From the NCBI GenBank assembly GCA_013433145.1, contig CM024187.1, forward strand, positions 7,766,826 to 7,830,825: DNA of 64,000 bases, in the 5' to 3' direction. The stretch comes from Ascaris suum. Taxonomy: Eukaryota > Nematoda > Chromadorea > Rhabditida > Ascarididae. A program made the position numbers and the translations under genes. The first letter of the stretch is position 1. The number at the start of each line of letters is the position of its first letter. Below are positions 1 through 12,300 of this stretch, in pieces. The notes beneath the pieces were generated by a model that made no database searches, was not told the DNA's origin, and saw nothing but the letters and a program-made list of their open reading frames with translations.

Positions 1-139
1 CGGAGGTGGAGAAGCTGGTGCAGGAGTTAGCGAAGCAGATCTGGTACATCTGTGCACGATGTTTAGAGGCTGTTCGTGGTCTTGACCAGGGTCCGATGCA
101 GCTGGTCACTGCACTTAGAATCATCGAACGTGAGGAGAG
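1..139 (+). CDS. sec-6: sec-6 exon A (partial at window start)
   Basis: Reads E-V-E-K-L-V-Q-E-L-A-K-Q and ends with RIIEREER at donor GTATTA (140), phase 2. It joins the AG of the last codon to the G that opens the next exon, giving R-I-D-K-Y-Y. The real exon may start before base 1. Confidence 0.9.
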
Positions 140-3100
140 GTATTATCGTCCTTTTTTGTGTTTTCTTTTCCGTCCAACTTTGCAGTTACGATGATAGGGA
201 AGACCATTGCGATGTTCGTAGCAATTTCTGCTGGCAGGTGAGTGCCAAACGTACCAAACCTCCTTTCATAGGCTGAATTTTACGAAGTTTCTCGAATCAA
301 AACATTTTTGGTCGTTACATTTTTTTTCGCTGTTTTGGAACTCAACTTTGGGTGTAAATTCTTCGGAGGCCATTTCATCATTCTTCGACTATGAGTGAAA
401 TACGTTGGTTCTTTCCCACCTTTCCGCTTTAAGGTGGAAGTTTCTCGTCGATTTTACAGTTACTTTTAATTTGAGGTCGAAAACCCATCTAACATCGATT
501 GTGTTCCCTTCTGTCTTTAAAAGATGAGAAATTATGATAGCAGATCAGATGTGCAGATAATTTGTTGGTTGCGAGATGTTGATGAGTACTCATTTTTAAA
601 GTTTGTAAATGTCTAAATGCATGCCGAACATCGACGAGATGATGATTACACTCGTTGCCAGGATCGACAAATACTACTTGGATCGACGTACTGTTACGAA
701 CAATTTTATGCCGCCTGGTAGACAAGGGCGTGGCGTCAAAAGTGCATCGAGGTTATCGCAAAGACGGTTCGTCAGCGCATCGAAGGGAATCAACTGGAAG
801 ATAGGTCGATTAACAAACAGTGGCTTGCCAGGTGAGTGAACGTTGTCTTTGACAGTTTCATTTCATTCGTCGTTAAAGCCAAAAGGACGGCATTCATTGA
901 AATAATCCGATTCGTGCTAAACATTGTGCCTTTGGAGTGCTATATTGCACCGGAAGGGAAATATCAGGTTACAGAATTGGCAGAGCTCTTAAATTTTGAT
1001 TTGAAAGAAATTGAGAGGATGTTGTGAAAGCTTCTACCATTTCAGCTTTGACCACGTCAGTAGATTTCGTCGATCAGCAAAGAAGATTTTAAAAGTGCTT
1101 TAGCGGTGTAGCTTTCTCCATACATCGGAAATATCACTCTTCTTGCTCCTAGCCTGATTTCTGAGGGCACTGTTAACGTGTGCCTGCATAACTCTCTCAT
1201 TTTAGTGAATTTTCCCGAAACCTGGGGAAATTAATAACTCGCGAGTTTTTTTTTCGGTACTCATGTGACGTAACGCTCAGGTGCAGTCTGCAGTGCAGTT
1301 TTGTCTTTGGACTCTACCTTCGTGGCAGAAAAGCACGCATGTTGTGAACAGTTCACCGAATAAATTTCTTCCTGTGGAAAGGAGAACAGTGGATAGAATT
1401 CTTTAGGCTCGTTTTTTTTTCAGAGAGGAATTTTGCGCTATTTCTCTCATACGGAGAATAAGCGCCATTTCATGTCCGAAAACAGAATTCGAAAAGTGAA
1501 CGATTCGTCTTCAAGCATTTGTCATTACCGAACTTCACGTGATCAAATTATTAATTTATTTACGCTGTTGTGGGAAGTTGTGTAACAGCCGATGTTTGCG
1601 TCCTCGAAAGAACAACTGGCGTCTGCTCGCAAAGTAGACGATAACAGCTTGCCGAATAGACGACGTTTTCAACACATTTCTTTCAGGTATCTTGAGGTTT
1701 GTCGACTCGTTTTAGTCGACGACCTCACGGTGGCTAAGAGTGGCGCAGTTCCATGTTTTCCGCCCTCATTACAATATATACGATCGTTTCGTTGGCATGT
1801 ATCATAACTGCATTTCATCAAGGGTTCGTTCCAGTTATCCCGTTGCTTTCGAGGATTGCAAAAAGCATAGTAGAATAACTTCTGCATATGTCGATCTTAG
1901 CCCTCCATCGAAAAACTGTGGTTTTTTGTGATGCAAATTTCATTGCAAAGGCTTCTGATGTGCTTTTGTTATCTGGATATGAGGTTCTGTCCCTTTTCAA
2001 ACTTTTCCGACCTGTTTTACGCTCTAAGTTCGCTGTATTGCCCACTCATTACGCATACTGCATCTGCGTAATTTGAATGTAGTGTCGTTGATGTTTTATT
2101 TCAAAATGCCGCATTTCGTTACGTTTGTCAAGATTAGCATGCAGACAGCGTCCTCCGTCTATCAGGATCTTTACAGTTACGAGAAATTGCATCCGAAAAG
2201 TTGGAGAAGAACGAATTGGTGCAGCTTCTAAGCTGGGTTAACGCTTATGGGTGAGTTTGATTGTGATGCTTTCAAACATCTCTATTTCTTGCTAGGCTTA
2301 ATGCGGGCTTCAGTTAGGAGTGAAACTATACATTCAATGCACTTCACATTACCGTATAGCCACAACTCGGATCAACTCTGCTTCCGCTTTTTTCCACGCT
2401 TTCAGAGAAAAAAAAACTGAAGCTTCATGTGCTGCTTTGCCTATAGTCGAAATTTCTTTTTATAGCGCCTTTCTGCAAATGTGGGGATTGATTTGGGTTT
2501 TGCTTTGGCTTAATGCAGGTACAGGATAACCTTACTGAAATGGTATTTATTTCCTTTGTTGAAAACTTCGAGCTAACGTTGAAATTCTTTTTGGACCCTT
2601 TTATGGACTGCCGCCCCGGCAAAATTGCGAGTTGTTTAAAAAATTGCCATTTCAGACGTTGGATGTGCCCACTGCTCAGTATATAATATGTCATGTAGGT
2701 CCGTGGGAAACTTCTATCTCACTACTATTCAACGCAACTTTGAAACGGGCGCATCCTAATTTTGGGGATTTTGCGCTTACTGTTTGTTGAAAAGGTTGAG
2801 TGGAAATATTTAGGGGCGATCAGATGTTGGGAACTCCGAAATTGCAGATCAATGCGGCGGCGATGCTAGCGGATCACCCACTTTTGCCCAGACCTACCGT
2901 TACGCAGTTGTGTGACCAGTGAGTCATTTATTAAATTCTTCATAGTGTAATACTTTCTTTGCTCATTGTGCCCTACCCAGTCGTTCATTATCCTTATCTT
3001 GGTTTTTTGGCGATGCGTAAAACTGCAGACCTGCTGTACAGAGTCATCTCTACATCGAGCCTATAACCCCTCTCTTGGAGAGATGACGCAAGGCTTTTGT

Positions 3101-6100
3101 TGTTCGTTGAAGAGCGGAGAAAGCCGACACTCAGTTGGCATCTACCGGCGGTAGTGTCACTTTGCGGAGAAAGCCGACACTCGGCGTCTACCGGCGGTAG
3201 CGTCAATCTGCGACCTTAAATATTGACGGGATGCTGAGGAATAAGCAACGAAATGAGATAACTCCGATTCCAGTGGAGTTCTGACTTCGGCTCCGCAATG
3301 AAAGGAATCAGTCCCTGCTGACTGTGTTTGTGAAAGAAATTTTTGTGAAACGAATTAACTCCGTGAATTCGTCTCCCTTGGAAGCAATAAATCGACTTCG
3401 GGCTAATCCATCTCTAATCTTGCTTCTAATATTTCAGTCATTTCCAACAAAAGCATATTACCTCATAGGTTTTCACCATCGTAGTGAATGGTGCTACCAT
3501 AGCATTCTACGCCTGGGAACAATAACAAAGAAAGGCAACGAGGGCTGTAATTTCTTAACATTTCACAGTAAAATCACTTGTTGTCCAACAGCATTCTTTT
3601 CTTTGTTTTATAAGACCCGCTATTTCATGACGATTTGCATTCATACACCAACAAGAAAGTGAAGAGATTTCAGCACCTAGTACCAGCGTTCACTTTCCGA
3701 AAGCAGTGATAATAAGAAATTAACAGAATGATTCTACAGAACTGTTGGCATTTTGGAAGTGACTTTCTTCATTTCAACGTAACAGTGTTATGCTCGTAAA
3801 AATTCTTAGTCTGATGATGGAGCCTAGAAATTGGTGGGAAACAACGTCGCGTTCACATAATAGGGCGTTTGCAGTATTCGTGTCGCTCGCATGACCATCC
3901 TACATATTGGTGATCGCTCTCGATAGGAAATGGTTTGGGCTAGACCAGGAAGGCTACCTTATTTCCCAATTTGCGTGTTTGATCCGGAGATCAGGGAATG
4001 CAGGGAGGGATTCCGGCGATGACGCGATATCCACCACAAGCCAGGGATGTGGAATTTCGCTGGTGCCCATTGCTGTTGTGCTTTTGTCTGCAACCAGCTA
4101 CTAATTACTACGACGAATATTGTCTACGGCTATTGCTACTGCTGCTACTGCCGGCGCTGGTGCTGCTGGTGGCGGTAGAACAGTGACGTTAGTTAACTGT
4201 GGTACGAGCAATAATTAGTGGTACTGCTAATAAGACTGTTACTCTGTTCTCGACACTACTATTTGCTGCTTGTTCTAGTAGTTATTCCTCCAAGTAATAA
4301 GAAGCAGCTAGCAGGTATTACTGATACCAGGCAATGACAATGCTAAGTGAGTAATGCCAGTTGGTAAGGCATCCAGTTTGCAGCAGTAACGGTAATTACT
4401 TTCCATCGTTGCTTATTACTTCCATCTTGCGCTATTGCTGTTAAGTAACAGCGCTCTAAATAATGATACTAAAAGTAACAGTATTGCCTTTTCTGCCAAC
4501 GTTAACACCAATACTAGTACTGCCACCAGTGCCACTAATTGCACTAATAGCGTTTATTTACTTAAACAAGCATCGGTCTCGTACTTTATCCTAAGAGTAG
4601 TAGTAGTAATATTGGCGGTGGTTATCCGGCGTCCTTACTTAACCTCCTCACTCAGTTTGCTTGCGTAAAAAGTTACCAGATTGCCGACGACGGACTCTAA
4701 GCGGACTGTACTGGAGCTGATACTGGTTGGCGTGCTTGTTATGTAAACTACTTTGCTACGAGGGAATTCAGATCGGCGAAAATTCGTGACTTGAGCTCCG
4801 ATGCAGGGACGAGATTTTTTGGGTCCTAGTTGCTCCGACTCCGGAAAGTAAGGAGTCAATCTTTTGACTCTGACTTCACAAACTATAAGGAGTCAACTCC
4901 GCTTTTCACTCCTAGAGCCAGCAAATGAGTCGATTCTGATGTGTAGGGAATGGGCTTCCGGAGTTGCCTTATGTTGTGTTCTCCTTAGTTTGTTGCACTA
5001 AACTTGGGCGAGCTTTTGTGTCATTGCGTTCTTAGTAAGATGTGCGCCGTTAGACGTGGCCGGCTGCAGTCAACCGCATTCAGTTCAGGTCTTTTTACGA
5101 GTAATCAAGGATAATGTTAAAGATTTGTTATTCTAAGATAAATCAGTTGCGCTTTGCAAACAATTATTGAAATATTTTGCATCCTCTTAGGGAAGTGAGG
5201 TCGGTACATCTGCGACCGGTATACCTTATTTTGTTTATCTCCTTAGGAGAAAATATTATTTTCGAATTGCTCGCAGTCAAGACCACAAGCATAATAAATT
5301 TTCCCTTTGCTGTTTTCAGGCGTTGCTTTCAGTCTCCTGCAAGTTTTGCTTAGCTTCGTATCATCTAATGGTGTCTTAAATTGCCTCTTTTATGAAGTCG
5401 TTCACAGTGGGTGAGACTAGTATTGTGTGCTGCATTCGGTACTGCGCTGGCCAATAACCTTACTGATCCGAACTTGGTGATGTAATCGCTGATTTGGCAC
5501 AGTTACTCGTAATCATCTCGCGCGAGATGGCCTACCCTACCTCTGGCACTGACTGGTACACTTATGCTAATCCTGTAACTCATGAAACAACTGCTTTCCA
5601 GGTTTGGGAGGTAACGAAAGGTGACATGCATGAATGGCTTGAGAAGACACTAATGCAGGAGAAAGACGTAAGCACTTTTACGAAACGAATTCTTTAGATG
5701 CGCTTATGTTACTCTAGAATGGGAAATTAAACAAGTGGTGTTGTTTTGCATGTGGAAATTCCAACATAACGTTACCATCGAAATGTGTTCAAAAATTTTA
5801 GTGATCATCCCACATGCCGTTGGAGGGTATCGAGACCAGTGGAACAGTAGAATTGCATAAGGGGTTGCTTCTGATGTTTGACCACTTTTACTTTTGGATA
5901 TTCTAATGAATGTTTATCCGAAATCAGAACAGATGAGGAAGCAGATTTTTGTACTACGGATTGAAAAATGCAGCTTCGTGAAGTGTCTGGACGAAGCAAC
6001 GACTGCTGAGTTCCGGTGTGGTATAAAGTGGTTCGGGTGTCCTGAACTCTTACCAACTTACTATTTTTCAAGTTTAGCCCTTTTTGGAACGTCAACCTGT

Positions 6101-6335
6101 GAGCGGAGCGCAAAGTTTCTATGATGAGGATTTTCTAGACTTCATGAGATTCCATATGGCAAATAACTGCGCACACTTTTCTTCAACCTGTATTCAATCA
6201 GGCTGCAGCTCTCTACCCTTCGCCTTCTTCATTTTTGTTCTCGCATAGTCTTTTTTCATCTTCATGCGTTTGATTCTTCGTTTTCTTCCCGCTTCTTCAG
6301 AATGCCAAAGACAGCAAGAAAAAGTGAAAAGAGTT

Positions 6336-6369
<34 letters not shown>

Positions 6370-9300
6370 GTTCAGCGATTCTCTCATCACTCACAGAAGA
6401 TGCGTTCGAATATGTTGCTTGACGTCTATGAATCTTAAAATTTGATTCATCCATTTCTGTTAAAGAACCTCGCCGTTCGCGTAAGTTCGCTTTCGTCCGT
6501 CGAGTTTTTATTTTCATCACTTTTTAGCAAACGTCTTAGCCCCAACCTGTTCCATTCTGACGTCATTTCTGCCATCGTCTGAGGCTTTCAGCTCTGTTTA
6601 CTAAAGAAACACATGTAAATAGCCTAGCTTTTCATTTCTTTTCTGCTGAACAAAAGTTCTAGTTTATTCCAAAGTGCATGTTAATCATTATATGTTACAT
6701 ATGTCATTTATGCGCCATTCGAACTACTCTTGGTGTAAATGCCTTTGCTAATTTCCTTCTTCAGGATTGGTATAAGCACGTTCGTCCGGAAGAAGAGAGC
6801 CTTGGGTACTTTTATACGCAGTTGCCTAGTATATTGTTCGGCATGATCGAGGACACGGTTTGTTCTTGTGCTAATATATTCTAAGTAGCCAGCTGTTTTG
6901 GGTTGATCGCATGTTTCTCTTAATAAATCACTGCCTAACATTCTGACTTATAACGCTGTGGATAATACCGCAGAGGTGTGCAGTAGATGTCAAGAATAAT
7001 TTCCTGAAATTATCTTCGGGATGGGAGTACGAAGAAATGATGTTTTTTAAATGGCTAGATGGAAATAAAGTTCATTACAATAAAGGGAAGAAGCATCTGC
7101 ATTTTTTCTTTAGAACGAATTGCGTGGAATGTTTCGTGAAGATGGAACCTCTTAATTTGTTTTGCGGTGGATGAGAAAGACCCGACTTCATCGACGTTGT
7201 TATAGGAGATCTGAATTCTGCGATTGTTCGCGCTGGCGATGTTTGCGAAATGCATCATTTCAAGGCCGTCTCTAACTGACCTCTTCTAGTTCGCAGTTTT
7301 GAACTTTGATGCATTTCCAGGTTTCACTGGCAAAAGAAATCTCTCTAGAAGTGATTCCGAGTGTTGTGAGCGTCAGCATAGACGAATTTCTGAATTTTGC
7401 CAACAGATATCGAGGTAAAGTTTGATGCAAATTTTCCACATCGAGAGTTCAGCTTGTTGCATAAGCGATTGGCATAATGCCTTGGTAGTTGGATGCTAGC
7501 CAGAGACAATGATATCCCTCGCTCAGAAGCGACGCTCATAGAAGACTCTACAGGTAGTAGGGAGCGGGAGGAGGGAGGGGTACTTGCGATCTGAACTTTG
7601 ATTATTTAACGGCTAAGTTTTGCAATCACTTAATTATTCAATATGCAGCGCCGTTGTCAGTGATTGCTTGCCGTTAAGACGAGTCATAAATTTTGGAACG
7701 TGTGGACCCCTGCAGCCAAAAAATCTCCCGCCCCGTGAGAGATTCACTGTAACCGTTCCCCGCCTGCAGGAACACCGTGAGTGCCGCGGTGGTCTTCGTC
7801 ATATCTATGAAGGATGTCAGAAGCGCGAATTCAGCGGTCGCAAGTTGAAAAAAATTCTCCATTAAGTCACGGAACACGAAGAAACTCGTGATGCAGTGTG
7901 CTGGCATGAGAAACACTGGAAGGCAAAAGTAGCGCATTTGTCAGCGGCGAAAGAACAGTTTATCGTGCAAAGTAATATCGAGATAAAAGGGACACAGTCA
8001 AAAAACATGACGGAATCCCCTAATATGAAATGGAAGCATGTCTCGGATGAACGGAAACACTCTTAGCGTATCAAGAAACTCCGCGAGATATAGCTTCAAT
8101 GTAGACATGAGTAATCCACATGGTGCTCAAAGAAAAACACACTGCTGCCGGCGTTCCACAGTTTGCCGTCCTCCTCCCTTTTTCTCGTACTTCCCTTGCT
8201 TCTGGTGACGAGGAAATCTCATCTGCCGGAGTAGTCGGATGCGCAAGCAACATGCAACATAGTGCCAATTCCGAGAGCTAACAGAAAGAAACGACAGTAG
8301 AAACAGCGTTTGATTAACACAAAAAAGAAAGCAATGTGCGAGGACATTATAAACTATTTCAACCTGTTTCGTATGGTTTTTAAGCTATAGTACACTTTGC
8401 TTTCTCCAGAACCTCGCAAGGCGCAACGTATTATATTTTGCCACCTGAATCGCTGATTGCTGTGCGGTTGTACTGTTTTTTCGCATCGCCCGTCCAAATT
8501 TCTCTTCAAAACTGCAGCTCTTCGAAAATCATTCCTATTGCAGCTTCCCATGAAAACAATTCAGAGCAGTAGCATGGACAAAGTGAAAAATCTCGTAACA
8601 GAACAGAGAGTTTCCCAGTCCTCTGCGCGAGGGGGCCCCGGCTCTCTAAAGCTCCCCGCTTCCCGCGGGGGCTCTGGGAACTCAGTCCTCCACAGAGGCC
8701 CTCGGGGAAGCAAATAGCTCCCGCTGCCTGCCTCCGAGGGTATCTTTCATCATATCATGTATCGGAGCCCCTTACACACACTGTAAGCCATACCTGACTG
8801 CTAATCTGTGCAAGTTGTTACTGCGCCAGTACGACATAATTGCGTTCTGTTACTAACTTCTACCTTCTCATTACTTTTTACTAGTCACTCAAGAAAGGCC
8901 CGGTTGCTCACTTTCTTGTACTTAATATATCCAGTTTTCACTTTTGTTGGCAGTACTACCTGCTGCTGTTAACACTACTTGCATAATTAGTAGTACGTAC
9001 TATCATTATATTTCCTTTTTCACTAATGACCTTGCTGCTGCTGCTAGCAGTAATCGGCCTACTGTTGTTAACAGTGAATGGTACTACCCATTGCTGCCAA
9101 TAGTAAGGTCTTGTATGGCGATAAATATAGCACCGCCAAATATAGACCTAAGCAGTGAATAGGAGTAATAACGTGGTGAATACCACTACGTGTATTAGTA
9201 AGAAACATTGGTTTAGTAGTAGATAGTGCTGCTGTGATAACAAAAGCAATGGAACAGATAGTGATTGTTGCCAGATTCATGATAGACGCCGTCAGCAGTA

Positions 9301-12300
9301 GTAGTGATTAGCCACCAATACCATTACTAGCGGCACTATTTGTACGTGAAAAGTCTAATATGCTAAAGTTTTTCAGATGCATTTATGGCGTATAAAACGA
9401 AACATTTATTTCGAAGATAGGAGCTATTTTAGAGAATTCACTGCCACAATGGTTAGTGCTTTTCGTTTTGGAAAATTTTGAAAAGAAAACGAAGCATTTA
9501 CTTCATCAGCAATTAAATACGATGACAACTGTTTTCGAGAGATGGAATCTTGTCGAAATGATTCCCACAAAGAAATGTGTCGTTGCGAAAAGAAAAAAGC
9601 TGCTAATAGACCATGTGCCAGAAATAGGCTGTAGTTTGGCATTTCACGTTACAGTTTTTACTGCTTTGAGCGTTTCATCATTAGCACGTTTCCTTCTTAT
9701 CGGTTTCGCATTTTTCTCCGAATATTTTTTCAAAAATCTTCTCGTTCATTGTTTGCGTAAATCACACATTAAGGGCACTCCTTTATGCAGTCAAGAAGAT
9801 AACAGTGAAAACGGAGTAAGGAATTGCAGGTTGCCTCTGTATGGCATTATTTAAGGCATGTTCTAATCTCCGCTTTATTACACCGCTGATTTCGTGATGA
9901 CTGATTTTTACTGTTGGCAGAGGAACAATTGTGCGTGATAGGGACGGTGTTATTTTTCACTTAGTACCCCATTCAAGGCTGGGAGCTCTGTTCCACCAAG
10001 CATTCATAAATTGCGATGAAGTAGGGAGGGGAGCTTTTCAATGTGGTTTCTTTGCATTGATGCAGTGATCAGTTTGCAGATAGCAGTGGCGAATAATATG
10101 GATATTTGCGTTGATTCGACAGATAAACTGATAAAGCATATTCGACTCACAATGGAGACCGACGTTGTTTCTGAAGCGGATGGTGCTGAAGTGACGGCAT
10201 CTGGTGTTGCGCCGACGAGCTCAGTACACTCGCCTCGTGGTAGCGCTATGATGGGCGTCTCGAGGAAGACGTTGCTCGACAAAATTGACCATCTGAAGAA
10301 GAGATGGAACCTCGGCTTGCATTCAGCGTTCGTTTGCTTTTAATCTCGAAAGGCCTGCGTTCTAAAGTGTGAGGATACCTTCCACAACGGAGCAAGTTGC
10401 GGCGCATTTTATGGAGCCGTGCCTAAGGGAAACCTGAGCTGCCCAATGTACTCCAAAGTCAAAACCCTTATCGCCTTCTTAAACCCTGAGGGCAGGTTCG
10501 CAGAATTGTCTAAACTGAAGCAATTGCCACATCGTAATAGCTGGAAGTTTTTTTAAAGGCTAGTGGTTTCACTGTTTTCGTTCTCGCAACGCACTGAGGT
10601 AGTATTTGGAAATTCTTTTAAAGTGGCGCTGTGCGGGCTGCGGCATACACATGTGTGGTTAGCTGCATGGTTAGTTTATTGTTAAACTGTTGCAGCGTAA
10701 ACACTCTTCTTGAAGAAGTGTTCGAGGATATCGCGCCACATCTTGCAGAGCTTCTCACCAAGAAGTGGTGAGTGCATTTTAATGCTTTGCTTTCCATGCT
10801 CTCTTCTCAAACAGCCATATTTCTGTTTTGGGTACAATACGCTGTGCATGTGGAATGACGAATCTGCAGTTTCTGAGTAGAGGTCTGTGAAGTGTGATTT
10901 ACCAGTGGTGATAAAGGTGAAAGGGAATTTGAGTTTTTGGATGGAAACTTTTTTAAACTGTGGAGAAAAGGTAATACTTTTCGACATTTTCTATAAGACT
11001 TGTCCGCTCTACCCTTTTAAGAAGATCTCCACTAGAAAATCGTTCAAAAGTTTCAGACTCTGTTTTTTCAGCACAGTTGCAATCTTCAGTACCGATTAAT
11101 GCGGGCAGATATTCCTCAGTAAGGCTTGGGCTACTCTAGTATCTCATAAAGTTTTGTCGGTTCTATAGCTTTTTTTGGGCAGATAGGATGTTCAGTGTTT
11201 ACTCTTCGGCACAGCCCAGTTTGTGGCGTTCCTTCCTTCTCATAACTGGCTTCTGCAAACCACACTAGTGCCGAAGAACCAGAAGGATTACATTTAGGCT
11301 GTCTGGTTCATCGGCTGTAGAGACGATTTGCATGACGCTGATGGATTACAATGTGGATCACACGCATCTGCGGCCGCATATACGTTGTGCTCTTCTCATG
11401 GAGATGCAGTATCGAATCCTTGGCGAGTATATGATTGCTGTCGATAATCGGTTAATAATTACATTCCCATTCTTTAATGTGTGCGTGCTGTATGCGGCCG
11501 TTTGTAGTGAATTTGTAGGGAGGCATCGATAGCGTATGAGTGGATAGCTCTTGCGTTGAAGAACTGCAATAGATGAGGCGACGCAAAAATCGAAGATTGT
11601 CTGCATATAATGGTCATGACTTTGTGAACGGAAGAAAGCAGTCGGGTTGCATTCTCATCTTTCGTTACGCTTGCTTGTTATCTAGCAGACGTTTCTTATG
11701 TTGGTAACAACCTCTCAGAAACGGTAAGTTTGGACGGTTTTGCAAAGGTGACAAGTGTTAGCTTCTTTGACAAAAAACTGACAGAATAAGCCAATTACAT
11801 CGAAGAAGGGATTTTCTCCTTGCTTGGGAAAACGTGCAGAGCAAATTAAAGGAGGCCGAAAGAAAATTCGATCTCCTAACTAAAATTGCCTTCGGAATGC
11901 TTGTTTTGCTTATTTTGCCTTAAATTTTTTTCAGCTGCCTCCATTGCAGCAAAAAGCTGTTTTCTTAGGCGCATAACATTGGCCAACTACGAGGATCGAG
12001 CCGAAGCCGCAACATTGTTACGCAAAGATGCGACGCGGATACGAGAAGTGTTTGAGACGTTGCATAGCGATATAGAGATGCCGGTATTCTATTCTTTGCA
12101 TTACTTCATGTATTCATCACGGGCTTTCTGTAAAGTTTTGCTCTATATGAGCATGCAGTGTGTATTGGTTCCCTCGACCAATTTGTGTACCCATCTCACA
12201 GTGTGGTAGATAGCATTGCATTGTAAGCAAACATATTATGTCGTGAACGATCCTTGATGATCAGCGCCGAGTTCGAATACAGCTTCCCATCCCAGCTCTC

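Noticed and set aside
3324..3662. 112-codon open frame on the plus strand
   Set aside because: Inside sec-6 intron 5, with no splice support and no match.
6194..6520. 108-codon minus-strand frame with a poly-Pro run
   Set aside because: The poly-Pro is only the translation of the poly-G tract in a sec-6 intron.
9456..9854. 132-codon open frame on the plus strand
   Set aside because: It lies in sec-6 intron 9, starts at the donor side of exon I and resembles no family. Length is within chance for this base composition.
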